From assembly GCA_020845635.1 (NCBI GenBank), contig JADLFI010000004.1, positions 124,001-188,000 of the forward strand: DNA of 64,000 nt, in the 5' to 3' direction. Below the pieces are notes generated by a model. The model ran no database searches, was not told the DNA's origin, and was given only the letters and a program-made list of their open reading frames with translations. Of this stretch, positions 41,405-51,694 are shown piece after piece (positions within the stretch are counted from its first letter, which is position 1; every line of letters begins with the position of its first letter). Source of the DNA: Bacteroidia bacterium. GTDB lineage: Bacteria; Bacteroidota; Bacteroidia; UBA4408. A program made the translations under genes and the position numbers.

Positions 41405-42643
41405 CTAATCTTTATTATAATACTCTTTGGGGTAACATATAAAAAACTTTTCAACCGTATTGGATAAAACCGATATATTTAACTGATCAGAGGCTTCAGC
41501 TATATCTTTCACGGTACCGTCTCGGTATAAAATATTTATTTTATCGTTCCCCGGTTTATATGCATTATTACTTACCGAGTCGCTAATAACAAAATATTCG
41601 GCTTCTTCATCACTTAATGTCAGGGCTTGTTTAATTTTATTTTTAATTTTTAAAATAAATTCCTGTTCAAAAGGTGTGTTTGAAAACTCAATATGCCACA
41701 ATTTGCGATCAACCAAACTATTACATAATAAGTTCAATACTCTATCGTTATGCCATTGCCACATTTTTATCGAAGTAAATATATCATAATCATCTAAACG
41801 GCTAAATATTTCTAATATTTTAGAATCGCTATAAAATTCTTGTAAAGGAAAATTGTTTTTTAGAAAGAAATTTAGTGGGGGAGTACTTGGTAATTCAGCA
41901 CCATTTCGAGCTAAATGTTTTGCACGGGTTAAAATATTTACCAACATTTTTTCGGCACATAAAACCGTTTTATGCAAATATACCTGCCAGTACATTAATC
42001 TTCGTGCTATAATAAATTTTTCAACAGAATATATTCCTTTAGCTTCTACCGTGAGACCATCATTTATTACTTTGAGCATACTGATAATTCTGTCAGAATT
42101 TATAACTCCTTCAGACACTCCTGTAAAAAAACTGTCGCGTTTTAAATAATCAAGGCGATCCATATCAAGCTGGCTGCTTACCAGTTGATGTAAGAATTTT
42201 TTTGGATAATTATTTTGAAAGATTTGAATAGCCAATTCAAGTTTTCCTTGAAATTTACTATTCAGGTTGTTCATAAATAATAACGATATTTTTTCGTGCG
42301 AAGAGCCGCTGACAATCGTAGATTCAAGTGCATGCGAAAAAGGCCCGTGGCCTATATCATGCAGTAAGATAGCAGCGATTACACCTTCTGCCTCTTCATT
42401 AGTTATTTCGGTACCTTTATTTTTTAAGGTTTCGATACACGACATCATTAGGTGCATAGCCCCCAATGCATGATGAAAGCGTGTGTGTAATGCTCCGGGA
42501 TACACATACGAAGTCATGCCGAGTTGTTTAATTCTGCGTAAGCGTTGAAAATAAGGATGTTCAATAACATCAAAAATCAACTCGTTAGGAATACTTATGA
42601 ACCCATATATAGGGTCGTTAATTATTTTGTGTTTGTTAAACAA
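41405..42643 (-). CDS. HD domain phosphohydrolase (dGTPase-like), apparent TTG start
   Basis: [75 protein letters not shown]. In-frame TAA a few codons upstream of TTG 42643 and no upstream ATG. Confidence 0.92.
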   Translation of the reverse strand: MFNKHKIINDPIYGFISIPNELIFDVIEHPYFQRLRRIKQLGMTSYVYPGALHTRFHHALGAMHLMMSCIETLKNKGTEITNEEAEGVIAAILLHDIGHGPFSHALESTIVSGSSHEKISLLFMNNLNSKFQGKLELAIQIFQNNYPKKFLHQLVSSQLDMDRLDYLKRDSFFTGVSEGVINSDRIISMLKVINDGLTVEAKGIYSVEKFIIARRLMYWQVYLHKTVLCAEKMLVNILTRAKHLARNGAELPSTPPLNFFLKNNFPLQEFYSDSKILEIFSRLDDYDIFTSIKMWQWHNDRVLNLLCNSLVDRKLWHIEFSNTPFEQEFILKIKNKIKQALTLSDEEAEYFVISDSVSNNAYKPGNDKINILYRDGTVKDIAEASDQLNISVLSNTVEKFFICYPKEYYNKD

Positions 42644-43148
42644 GCTTCTTTTTTTTTACAAATTAAAACATTTTATAGCAATTGTACTGAAAAAATACAC
42701 ATAAGAGTAATGGTAAAAAAAAACGAAAGTAAAAGAAGGCGGATGAGTTATTAACTTTCATCATAAGCCCCCTCTTCGCATAGCATTAAACCGCCTATAT
42801 GGTATATTTAATTCGTTGTTGATTCTTTTTTTGTGGTAGGCGAGGAGGGATGGTGCATAATATAACTTACAGGAACTTATAACATTTTTTGTTCTTAAAT
42901 GTTTTTACTTCATAGTTGATTACTTTTTTATTTTGAGCTTAACCCATAACCACAACAGATATTGAATAAAAATCAAAAATTGCTAGTGTTTATTACTTTT
43001 TCTTTTTGAATAATTATTTTCCTGTTTTTTCTAGTAAAGCTTGTAACATCCAGGTTTTAGCCTAATGCAAGTGCTTAACAAAATTAGGATTATATTTAGT
43101 TGGGATAAAAAATTATCAATACATCTGCACACTAATCACACAAACTTT

Positions 43149-43179
43149 TTTGATATATAAAACTAATTATTTAGGTTTG
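43149..43179 (+). promoter_or_regulatory. promoter for THX gene
   Basis: TTTG (43149-43152)-N19-TAGGTTTG (43172-43179). Confidence 0.65.
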
Positions 43180-43222
43180 TGAGAATAAATCAAAAAAATT
43201 AAACACTAAATATATAACTATT

Positions 43223-43426
43223 ATGGGAAAAGGAGATAAAAAAACAAAAAAGGGAAAAATTACCATAGGCACTTTTGGCGTTAGTCGCCCAAGCAGAAAA
43301 AAGAAAGCCGAAAACAAAGACGCTGGCAAAACGAAAAAAGCTGCAGCTCCTAAAAAAGCCGCTCCAAAAAAAGCTGCTGCTCCCAAAAAAGCAGCCGCCA
43401 AGAAAACAGCCAAAAAACAAGAATAA
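43223..43426 (+). CDS. 30S ribosomal protein THX-like, with Ala/Lys/Pro-rich C-terminal extension
   Basis: MGKGDKKTKKGKITIGTFGVSRPSRKKK matches the THX signature (MGKGDKKTKRGKI..G.YG..RP); tail KKAAAPKKAAPKKAAAPKKAAAKKTAKKQE. Confidence 0.82.
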   Translation: MGKGDKKTKKGKITIGTFGVSRPSRKKKAENKDAGKTKKAAAPKKAAPKKAAAPKKAAAKKTAKKQE

Positions 43427-43442
43427 ATTCCCCTTATCAATT

Positions 43443-43478
43443 ATTCCCGGTTATGAAACAATACTCATAATCGGGAAT
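43443..43478 (+). terminator. intrinsic terminator downstream of THX gene
   Basis: 14-bp stem ATTCCCGGTTATGA / TCATAATCGGGAAT (one G:U), 8-nt loop, followed by TTGTAATTTCT. Confidence 0.6.
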
Positions 43479-43683
43479 TTGTAATTTCTATTCCTTGAAA
43501 TTGCATTATATACCTCAATCCATTAGCCACAAAAAGGTATAGCTATATGGCATATTGTATTCAAGGTTGTTTAACTTTTTTTTAGTTAATATAATATACA
43601 CCTATGAATTACTGATTAATCATATAATTTAAATTTAGTATGTTCGCATCTTATTATGATTAGCTATTAATTATTCTGTACAA

Positions 43684-45660
43684 ATGAAATTAAAGAAAAT
43701 AAATTTTATCCTTGTTGCATGGCTGGGAATATCAGTTTCTGCATCTGCCCAAAACTCTTCAGACCCTGTAATTATGAACATAGCAGGAAAAGATATTACC
43801 AAATCAGAGTTTGAATCAATTTATCATAAAAACAACAGTAAAGCATCAACAACCGACTCTAAGCAACTTGATGACTATGTTCAACTATTTATTAATTTTA
43901 AACTTAAAGTTAAAGAAGCCGAAGATAAAGGATTAGACACTGCTGCTGCCTTTAGAAATGAATTGGAAGGTTACCGTAAACAATTGGCGGCCCCTTACCT
44001 TACCGATAATGAGGTAAATGATTGGCTGTTAAAAGAAGCCTATGACCGAATGAAAAAAGATGTGAGAGCCAGTCATATCTTAATAAAGTGCGAACCCGAT
44101 GCTTTGCCTAAAGACACATTGGCTGCCTATAATAAAGCCATTGCAGCTCGTAACAGAATACTAAAAGGCGAAAATTTTGCAAAAGTGGCTCAAGAACTTT
44201 CTGATGACCCTTCGGCTAAAGATAATGGAGGCGACTTAGGTTATTTTACTTCAATGATGATGGTTTATCCTTTTGAGACAGCTACCTATAAAGCTGAATT
44301 AAATAAAATCACCATGCCTATCCGTACTCGTTTTGGCTATCACTTAATACTTAAAACAGACGAAAGACCCAATCAAGGACAAATTACTGTAGCTCATATA
44401 ATGGTTAAGGCTGCACAAAAAGATATTCATAAAAAGGATACTGCCACTGTAGATCCCAAAGTAAAAATTGACGAAATATATGCTAAACTTAAAGGAGGAG
44501 CAGATTTTGCAGAACTGGCTAAACAACAAAGCGATGATAAAGGTTCGGCCAAAAAAGGTGGCGAATTGCCTACATTTAGTACCGGACGTATGGTTGCTGA
44601 ATTTGAGAATGCTGCTTTTGCTCTGAAAAATGATGGCGATATTTCTGAGCCAATAAAAACACAGTATGGCTGGCATATCATTAAAAGACTAAATAAAAAA
44701 GAATTAGGTTCATTTGAGGAATTAAAGCCTGAGTTAAAAGCCAAGATTAATAAAGATAGCCGCTCAGCCACCGGTCGTGAAAGTAAGATTGCAAAAATTA
44801 AAAAAGAATATAACTTTAAAGAAAACTTAAAACTTCGCGATGAGTTTGTAAAGGTAATGGATACGACCTATTTTGAAGGACAATGGAAACAAACATCAGC
44901 CGCTAAACTAAATAAACCTGCCTTGTTTAATATTGGCGATAAAACCTATAATCAGCAAGACTTTGCAACATACCTCGAATCACACCAAACACATCGCCAA
45001 AAAATAGATTTCTCTGCATTAATACGCGAAATGTACAAAAACTTTGTTGATGAAACATGTTTGGCCTATGAGGAAAGTCGTTTGCCAAGTAAGTACCCTG
45101 AGTATAAAGCATTATTACAAGAATACAGAGACGGGATTTTATTATTTGATTTAACCAATAGTAATGTTTGGTCTAAAGCAGTTACTGATACTACCGGATT
45201 AAAAGAGTTTTATGAAGCTAACAAAACCAAATATATGTGGCCTGAAAGAGCAGAAGCTACTATTTATATGTGTGCCAACGAAAAAGTAGCCCAAAAAACC
45301 CGTAAAATGGTTAAAGATAAAGCAAAGAAGAAATATTCCAATAGCGATATTTTAGCCACTATAAATAAAGATTCTCAACTTAATCTGAATATAGAAAATG
45401 GAAAATTCAGCAAAGGTGAAAACGAAATTATTGATAAGTTTGAGTGGAAAAAAGGGTTAACATCAGATATTAAATCTAACAATCAAACTGTTTTTGTGGA
45501 CTATGAGAATATTTTGCCACCTACCCCAAAAACAATTACTGAGGCAAAAGGCATAATTACAGCAGACTACCAAAATGAATTAGAAAAGCAATGGATTGCC
45601 AAACTAAGAGGAAAATATAAGGTTACGATTAATAAGGATGTTTTATCTACCGTAAAATAA
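43684..45660 (+). CDS. peptidylprolyl isomerase with two PpiC/parvulin domains (SurA/PrsA type)
   Basis: Signal peptide; RASHILIKCEPDA...AQELSDDPSAKDNGGDLGYFTS and VAHIMVKAA...AKQQSDDKGSAKKGGELPTFSTGRMV...TQYGWHIIKRL. Confidence 0.93.
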   Translation: MKLKKINFILVAWLGISVSASAQNSSDPVIMNIAGKDITKSEFESIYHKNNSKASTTDSKQLDDYVQLFINFKLKVKEAEDKGLDTAAAFRNELEGYRKQLAAPYLTDNEVNDWLLKEAYDRMKKDVRASHILIKCEPDALPKDTLAAYNKAIAARNRILKGENFAKVAQELSDDPSAKDNGGDLGYFTSMMMVYPFETATYKAELNKITMPIRTRFGYHLILKTDERPNQGQITVAHIMVKAAQKDIHKKDTATVDPKVKIDEIYAKLKGGADFAELAKQQSDDKGSAKKGGELPTFSTGRMVAEFENAAFALKNDGDISEPIKTQYGWHIIKRLNKKELGSFEELKPELKAKINKDSRSATGRESKIAKIKKEYNFKENLKLRDEFVKVMDTTYFEGQWKQTSAAKLNKPALFNIGDKTYNQQDFATYLESHQTHRQKIDFSALIREMYKNFVDETCLAYEESRLPSKYPEYKALLQEYRDGILLFDLTNSNVWSKAVTDTTGLKEFYEANKTKYMWPERAEATIYMCANEKVAQKTRKMVKDKAKKKYSNSDILATINKDSQLNLNIENGKFSKGENEIIDKFEWKKGLTSDIKSNNQTVFVDYENILPPTPKTITEAKGIITADYQNELEKQWIAKLRGKYKVTINKDVLSTVK

Positions 45661-45678
45661 CTACGGTAAAATCAAATT

Positions 45679-45718
45679 AAAAGTTTGCACTATGTTTATA
45701 TCAATAGTGTAAACTTTT
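45679..45718 (+). terminator. hairpin + T-tract between two PPIase-family genes (terminator or attenuator)
   Basis: 15-bp stem AAAAGTTTGCACTAT / ATAGTGTAAACTTTT with one G:U, 10-nt loop, TT after; ends 9 nt before the ATG at 45728. Confidence 0.6.
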
Positions 45719-45727
45719 TTATATAGA

Positions 45728-46618
45728 ATGAACTATTTTACAAGACAAACAAAAACAACAAGTGGATTGCCTATTGTGGCTTTGATTGTTTTTGCATTAT
45801 TGTTTAGTCAGTGTAAGTATTTAAAGAAAAATCGTAACAAAAACCGAGCAACCGTTGCACGTGTGTACGACTCTTACCTTTATCTGGATGATGTTTTGGA
45901 ACAAATGCCTGATAAACTTCAGGGGCAGGATAGTATTAATTTTATAAGAAGCTATGCCGAGACATGGGCACGTCAGCAAGTAGTATTACATCAAGCCGAA
46001 AAAAATTTAAGTGACGAACAAAAGGATGTAGATGATGAACTGGAAAGTTATAGAAAAGCTTTAATTACTTATGCTTTTGAGAAAGCCCTTGTTCAGCAAA
46101 AACTAGATACACTTGTAAGTAATACCGAAATTGAGAATTATTACAATGCTAATCCTCAGAATTTTGAGTTAAAAGATAATATTATAAAGGTTATTTATGT
46201 GAAGGTAAAGAAAAATGCACCTAAAGTCAATCGCCTTAAAGAGCTTTATCGCTCAGAGAATCCAAATGATAGAAAGCACCTGGAAGATTACTGTCGACAG
46301 TTTGCCGAAAATTATTATTTAGATGATGATTCGTGGCTATTGTTTAACGATTTGCTGAAAGAGGTGCCCATTGAAACTTATGACAAAGAGAGATTCTTAA
46401 AAAATAATCGTTTAATTGAATTTTCAGACAATGATTATTTATACTTCGTAAATATTAAAGGATTTAAAATTAAAGACTCGGTATCGCCACTAAGTTTTGA
46501 GCGCGATAATATTAAAAGTATTATACTCAACAAACGAAAACTGAAATTAATTGAAGATATGCGTAATGATGTGTATAATGATGCCCTCAACAACAACCAA
46601 ATAGAATTAAGTAAATAA
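45728..46618 (+). CDS. putative lipoprotein, SurA-like N-terminal / peptidylprolyl isomerase family
   Basis: Lipobox-like LLFSQC; VARVYDSYLYLDDVLEQMP...SYAETWARQQVVLHQAEKNL...EIENYYNANPQNFELKDNIIKVIYVKV. Confidence 0.7.
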   Translation: MNYFTRQTKTTSGLPIVALIVFALLFSQCKYLKKNRNKNRATVARVYDSYLYLDDVLEQMPDKLQGQDSINFIRSYAETWARQQVVLHQAEKNLSDEQKDVDDELESYRKALITYAFEKALVQQKLDTLVSNTEIENYYNANPQNFELKDNIIKVIYVKVKKNAPKVNRLKELYRSENPNDRKHLEDYCRQFAENYYLDDDSWLLFNDLLKEVPIETYDKERFLKNNRLIEFSDNDYLYFVNIKGFKIKDSVSPLSFERDNIKSIILNKRKLKLIEDMRNDVYNDALNNNQIELSK

Positions 46619-46666
46619 TCAGAGCAATCTTTCCCTTGAGTATTGTCTTAACTCAGGTTTTATTAT

Positions 46667-49483
46667 TTATATAACTATATTGATTATTTTATTAGGAACC
46701 ACAATTATTTTCTTGGGTTGTTTCCCATCAAGTAATTTTATTGTTTGTTCCAATTGCATAACTTGCTTTTCTATTTCATCTTTACTTAAACTAAGCTCAA
46801 ACTCATAATTATATTTGGTTTTTCCGTTTAATGAAATTGGGTAACTAAAGGAAGTTTCGGTAAGATATTCTTCATTATATTCAGGAAATTGCGCAAAAGT
46901 AATACTTTCGGGATGTCCCAATTTATTCCACAGTTCTTCGGCTATATGTGGAGCATAAGGCGAAATAATTATAATTAAAGGCTCCAAAATTTCTCTTTTA
47001 TTACATTTCAAATCGCTTAACTCATTTACACAAATCATAAAGTTACTTACCGAGGTATTAAACGAGAAGTGTTCTATATCGTAACTTATTTTCTTAATGG
47101 TTCTGTGTAAAACTTTTAACTCATTTCTTGAAGCTTTTTCATCAGATATGGTAAAACAGTTATCATGATGATATAAGCGCCAAAGCTTACGCATAAAATT
47201 TGACACCCCTGTAATTCCATTGGTGTTCCATGGCTTACTTAACTCAAGCGGACCTAAAAACATTTCATATAAGCGCAAACAATCAGCACCGTATTGAGCT
47301 ATTATATCATCAGGCGAAACAACATTCCATTTCGATTTTGACATTTTCTCAACCTCTGAGCCGCAAATATATTTCCCGTTTTCAAGCACAAACTCCGCAT
47401 TGTTAAATTCTTCTCTCCACTTTTTAAATGCTTCAATATTTAATACATTGTTGTTAACAAAATTGATGTCAACATGCAGTGCTGTAACCTTTCCATAAGT
47501 ATGAAAAGAAGAGTTTTTCCAGGCTTCAACTATCTCAGGTTTAGCCTGTGGTTTTTGAGCTTCTCTTTCAAGCTCTTCAATGGTAAGTTTGTTAAATTGA
47601 TCTTTAATTAAATTGTATGAGATAAAGGTATTGCTTTTACCCGAACGGTAAACAAAACTGCTTACCCCTTGTATCATCCCTTGATTAATTAATTTTTTGG
47701 CCGGTTCAACTTGCGGAATTAAACCCAAATCGAACAAGAACTTAGTCCAGAATCTTACGTATAACAAGTGTCCGGTGGCGTGTTCGGCACCACCAATATA
47801 CAAATCAACATTGTTCCAATAATTTACGGCATCTTTGCCTACAAAGTTATTGGTGTTGTTTGCATCCATATAGCGTAGGTAGTACCAACTGCTCCCTGCC
47901 CATCCGGGCATAGTGCTTAACTCATATTCATACTTGTTTTGGTCATTGTCTGAATAACACCAGCCGGTGGCTCTTCCTAATGGAGGGTCTCCGTTTTCTG
48001 TTGGTAAGTATTTATCAACCTCGGGCAAAATTAAAGGCAACTCATTTTCATTTAAAACGTACGGAACACCGTTTTTATAATAAACGGGAATAGGCTCCCC
48101 CCAGTATCTTTGACGACCAAATATGGCATCGCGCATACGATAATTAATTTTACCCTTCCCAAAATTTTTTTCTTCAATTACTGCAATAGCTTTCTTAATG
48201 GCATCTTTTACATCCAGGCCATTTAGAAAATCTGAATTAATAATTTCTCCTTCTTTAGCATCGTATGATTCTTTGCTGATATTCCCTCCTTTCACTACTT
48301 CTATCACAGGCAAGTGAAAGTGTTTTGCAAAAGCGTAATCTCTCGAATCATGTGCGGGAACAGCCATTACAGCTCCCGTACCATAACCTGCCAATACATA
48401 ATCGCCTACCCAAATTGGTATTTGCTTGCCTGTAAATGGATGAATAGCGTAACTTCCTGTAAATACTCCTGTAACTTTCTTTACCTCAGCCATACGCTCA
48501 CGTTCGCTTCGGTTTTTTGCCCAGGTTACATATTCATTTACACTTTTATACTGCTCCTCACTAGTAAGTTTTTCAACTAGTTCATGCTCAGGAGCCAAAG
48601 TTAAATAGCTTACTCCAAATATAGTATCAGGTCTGGTAGTAAATACTTCTATCTTATTATCAAAATTTTCTATGCTAAAAAACAATGAAGTCCCTTCTGA
48701 TTTTCCTATCCAATTCCGTTGTGCTTCTTTTATACTTTCGCTCCAGTCAATCTTATCCAAATCGTTAAGCAAACGTTCGGCATAAGCAGTAATTCTCAAA
48801 CTCCATTGTTTCATTAACTTGCGCTCTACCGGATAGCCGCCTCTTTCAGATACTCCATCTTTTACCTCCTCGTTGGCCAACACCGTACCTAACTGCGGAC
48901 ACCAGTTAACCATTGTGTCACTCAGGTAAGCCAATCTATATTGTAACAAAATATCAGATTGTTCTTTTTCATTGAGAGAATTAAAGTTATCAAGTTTGGG
49001 GATTAAAGTGCTAATAGGCTCGGCCTTTTGAGTTTCGGGATTATACCAGCTATTGAATAACTGAATAAATATCCATTGCGTCCATTTATAATACTCGGGT
49101 GATGAGGTTCGTATTTCTCTTCCCCAATCAAACGACAAACCTATTTTATCTAACTGTTCTTTGTATCTTGAAATATTGCTGCGTGTAGTAATTTCAGGAT
49201 GTTGTCCGGTTTGAATAGCATATTGTTCAGCAGGCAATCCAAACGAATCAAAACCCATAGGGTGCAGTACATTAAACCCCTGTAATCTTTTATACCGCGA
49301 AAAAATATCTGACGCAATATATCCGAGCGGATGTCCAACATGAAGACCGGCACCGCTGGGGTATGGAAACATATCTAACACATAATACTTAGGTTTTTTT
49401 GAGTTGTTTTCGGCTCTGAAAATATTGTTCTTAGCCCAATATCTTTGCCATTTTTGCTCTGTTTCTCTGAAATTATATTCCAT
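46667..49483 (-). CDS. leuS: leucyl-tRNA synthetase
   Basis: [22 protein letters not shown] (HIGH), [17 protein letters not shown] (KMSKS), editing domain present. Confidence 0.98.
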   Translation of the reverse strand: MEYNFRETEQKWQRYWAKNNIFRAENNSKKPKYYVLDMFPYPSGAGLHVGHPLGYIASDIFSRYKRLQGFNVLHPMGFDSFGLPAEQYAIQTGQHPEITTRSNISRYKEQLDKIGLSFDWGREIRTSSPEYYKWTQWIFIQLFNSWYNPETQKAEPISTLIPKLDNFNSLNEKEQSDILLQYRLAYLSDTMVNWCPQLGTVLANEEVKDGVSERGGYPVERKLMKQWSLRITAYAERLLNDLDKIDWSESIKEAQRNWIGKSEGTSLFFSIENFDNKIEVFTTRPDTIFGVSYLTLAPEHELVEKLTSEEQYKSVNEYVTWAKNRSERERMAEVKKVTGVFTGSYAIHPFTGKQIPIWVGDYVLAGYGTGAVMAVPAHDSRDYAFAKHFHLPVIEVVKGGNISKESYDAKEGEIINSDFLNGLDVKDAIKKAIAVIEEKNFGKGKINYRMRDAIFGRQRYWGEPIPVYYKNGVPYVLNENELPLILPEVDKYLPTENGDPPLGRATGWCYSDNDQNKYEYELSTMPGWAGSSWYYLRYMDANNTNNFVGKDAVNYWNNVDLYIGGAEHATGHLLYVRFWTKFLFDLGLIPQVEPAKKLINQGMIQGVSSFVYRSGKSNTFISYNLIKDQFNKLTIEELEREAQKPQAKPEIVEAWKNSSFHTYGKVTALHVDINFVNNNVLNIEAFKKWREEFNNAEFVLENGKYICGSEVEKMSKSKWNVVSPDDIIAQYGADCLRLYEMFLGPLELSKPWNTNGITGVSNFMRKLWRLYHHDNCFTISDEKASRNELKVLHRTIKKISYDIEHFSFNTSVSNFMICVNELSDLKCNKREILEPLIIIISPYAPHIAEELWNKLGHPESITFAQFPEYNEEYLTETSFSYPISLNGKTKYNYEFELSLSKDEIEKQVMQLEQTIKLLDGKQPKKIIVVPNKIINIVI

Positions 49484-49734
49484 ATTGATAATATATCCTA
49501 GCTTTTTAAAAGAGTAGCAAAATTAATCTTTTAATCTATAACTGCCCATTGCAAAAAATTGAAACAAGAAAAATTATGGATTATTTTCAGTTTGGTTCGT
49601 TTATTTTTTATCCCTATAATTATATTTCTGTCGGTATTTTGGTTATTTTTACATTTAAAATGAAGTTGTTTAAAGTTGACTAAGTAGAATCACGCAAACA
49701 GCTAATTAATTCAATGCTTTTCGATAAATTTTGT

Positions 49735-50186
49735 TTATTTCAAAACGTATTTAATGAGCCTATTTGGCCCATCTACTTGCTTTATTTTGTTCTTTCCATT
49801 ATTACCTGTTTCATAACTATAAGTGTAATTTCCTTCGCTGCCGGTTTTAGTTTCTAACCTACCATCGGGCAAATAAGTAAAATTATAAATATTATTATTG
49901 GGTCTGTTTGTTTCTTAAGATTGCTGTTTCCATAATATTCGTATAAAGTTGACCCTGCCTGTCTATCCAAAAGTTCTTTTTTATTCACTGCTTCATCAAA
50001 ATAGGCTTTTGTTGTAATTTGATTTAATACAGTAGTTTCGATCAGATATTGATTATTTTGTTCTATAATAAAATTGTATTGAACTTTTCCATTATTGGCA
50101 TCCATGCTTTCTATGGTTCTACCTGTGACATCAATCGTGGTGCTTGTAGTTATACCTTCATCAACTTTATTTTCAGAAACAGTCAA
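49735..50186 (-). pseudogene. C-terminal remnant of a YD-repeat-like protein, frameshifted
   Basis: TVSENKVDEGITTSTTIDVTGRTIESMDANNGKVQYNF...STLYEYYGNSNLKKQTDP, then after a frameshift NIYNFTYLPDGRLETKTGSEGNYTYSYETGNNGKNKIKQVDGPNRLIKYVLK*. Confidence 0.65.
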
Positions 50187-50215
50187 GTTTCCATTTGAAT
50201 AAGAATAATCATAGG

Positions 50216-51170
50216 AAGTAGTAACACTTGTTCCGCCTTTTAAGTACCTATGACTGCTCCAATGATTACGGGTACAAGAATTGCGACTTCCCCACTTGGG
50301 TCAACATAGGATAACGGATTATTATAACAATAGGCATACCTATTAAAATTTTGTGTATTACTCGGATTTTGCACATAATTATCAGGCGAGAGCATTATCC
50401 CTACTACAGGGGCATATAACCTTGCATTCATATTTACTAAGCCAAACTCATTTAGCATTTCATGCCCTGTGTAACCACGGTAAAGCCATGCCGGCAAATT
50501 GGTATTACTTGAGCTTGAGCCAAGTAATACATTATCTACATCAAGAGTATTAGACAAAATATAGCTATAATCTTGTGCATTTCTTCTTCTTCCCCAAGGA
50601 TCAAAATTTTGGCGTGCAATAACAGCACCTGCCTCATCAGTCACGGCTCTGTTATAGTGCCTAAATGGTTGGTGTAAACATATTTCATTTCACCTTGTTT
50701 GCTATTCTCTGATACATACATGGTACATAATCCAATTGGACTGTTAATATAACAAATAGAATGGATAATTCCATTTTCTTCATTCACTTCAAAATTAGTA
50801 GCATACTTTCTTAATCGTTAACAATTTAAATTACTACCATCAAAATGTCTCCACTCGCCTTTTATCTATTTTGATTTGGGCCATAGGTATAAGGTAATTC
50901 ATAATATAGCTGTGGATTGCCATTGCTAGGCTCTTCGCCTATGGATTCTTTAATAATTGATGGTGTTTTAAAACTATTATATGTAATTAATTGTTCGTTA
51001 GTAAATTAGATGTAGGATTTTCAATGGTTATTAATCTGTTTGAACCATTGTAGGTGTAAACAGTATCTGCATTAGCTCTGGCTTGAATTCTGCCTCGGGT
51101 ATCAAAAGTTGTATTGCTGGTAATTCCTAAGTTATTATTATGTGTTGTGGTAAATTCCTTTAGTCGGCTT
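50216..51170 (-). pseudogene. degraded RHS repeat-associated core protein
   Basis: RHS core HLGTITEP(stop)MTDEAGAVIARQNFDPWGRRRNAQDYSYIL...WLYRGYTGHEMLNEFGLVNMNARLYAPVVGIMLSPDNYVQNPSNTQNFNRYAYCYNNPLSYVDPSGE; upstream YD segments lie in several frames with internal stops. Confidence 0.88.
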
Positions 51171-51565
51171 ACACCACCAATCAGGAGCAATCGGCAACAG
51201 ACATTTGGAGAACTTATATAAACGGAGGTGTTGCAGAGAACAGAATTAAGGAATTAAAGGCCGATTTTGGAGCAGAAAGCTTTAACCTCAAAGGTTTTTA
51301 TCCTACCGAAGCGGCACTACTGTTTTCAATGATTGCTTATAACTTGATGTCCATTTTTCGATTGTTCGTATTGCAATAAAAAACACAAAAAACCTTATCA
51401 ACACTCCTATATAGAACATTTGCCATTGGAGCATAATTTGAAAAGGTAGGCGATACCTTCAAGCTAAAAATTGCCCTTACCCAAAAACGCAGAAAATGGT
51501 TCGCTGGAATTTGGGATTACCCCATTAACTTATCTCAAAATATCTCTGCTGCGTAATCTGGGTTA
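51170..51565 (+). mobile_element. remnant (3' end) of an IS1380-family-like transposase
   Basis: TTNQEQSATDIWRTYINGGVAENRIKELKADFGAESFNLKGFYPTEAALLFSMIAYNLMSIFRLFVLQ* then another frame KTLSTLLYRTFAIGA*FEKVGDTFKLKIALTQKRRKWFAGIW; IS1380-type 'ENRIKELK..FG...F..K.FY.TEA' motif; frameshift and stop. Confidence 0.75.
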
Positions 51566-51644
51566 AAAGTTCTCATTATTATTTAATTGTTTAAAACAAA
51601 TTGTTAGATAAAGTTAATGTTTTTATACATTGAAATTGCTATTA

Positions 51645-51674
51645 TTGCAAATATTGAAATATAAATTACTTTTG
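51645..51674 (+). promoter_or_regulatory. promoter for ftsX operon
   Basis: TTG (51645-51647)-N19-TACTTTTG (51667-51674). Confidence 0.6.
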
Positions 51675-51694
51675 CGCAAAAGAACATAAACAAA

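Noticed and set aside
43171-43440. - strand ORFs rich in FLGAAFFGAA opposite THX
   Set aside because: Direct antisense product of the AAA/GCN-rich Lys/Ala tail; spurious low complexity, not a transmembrane protein.
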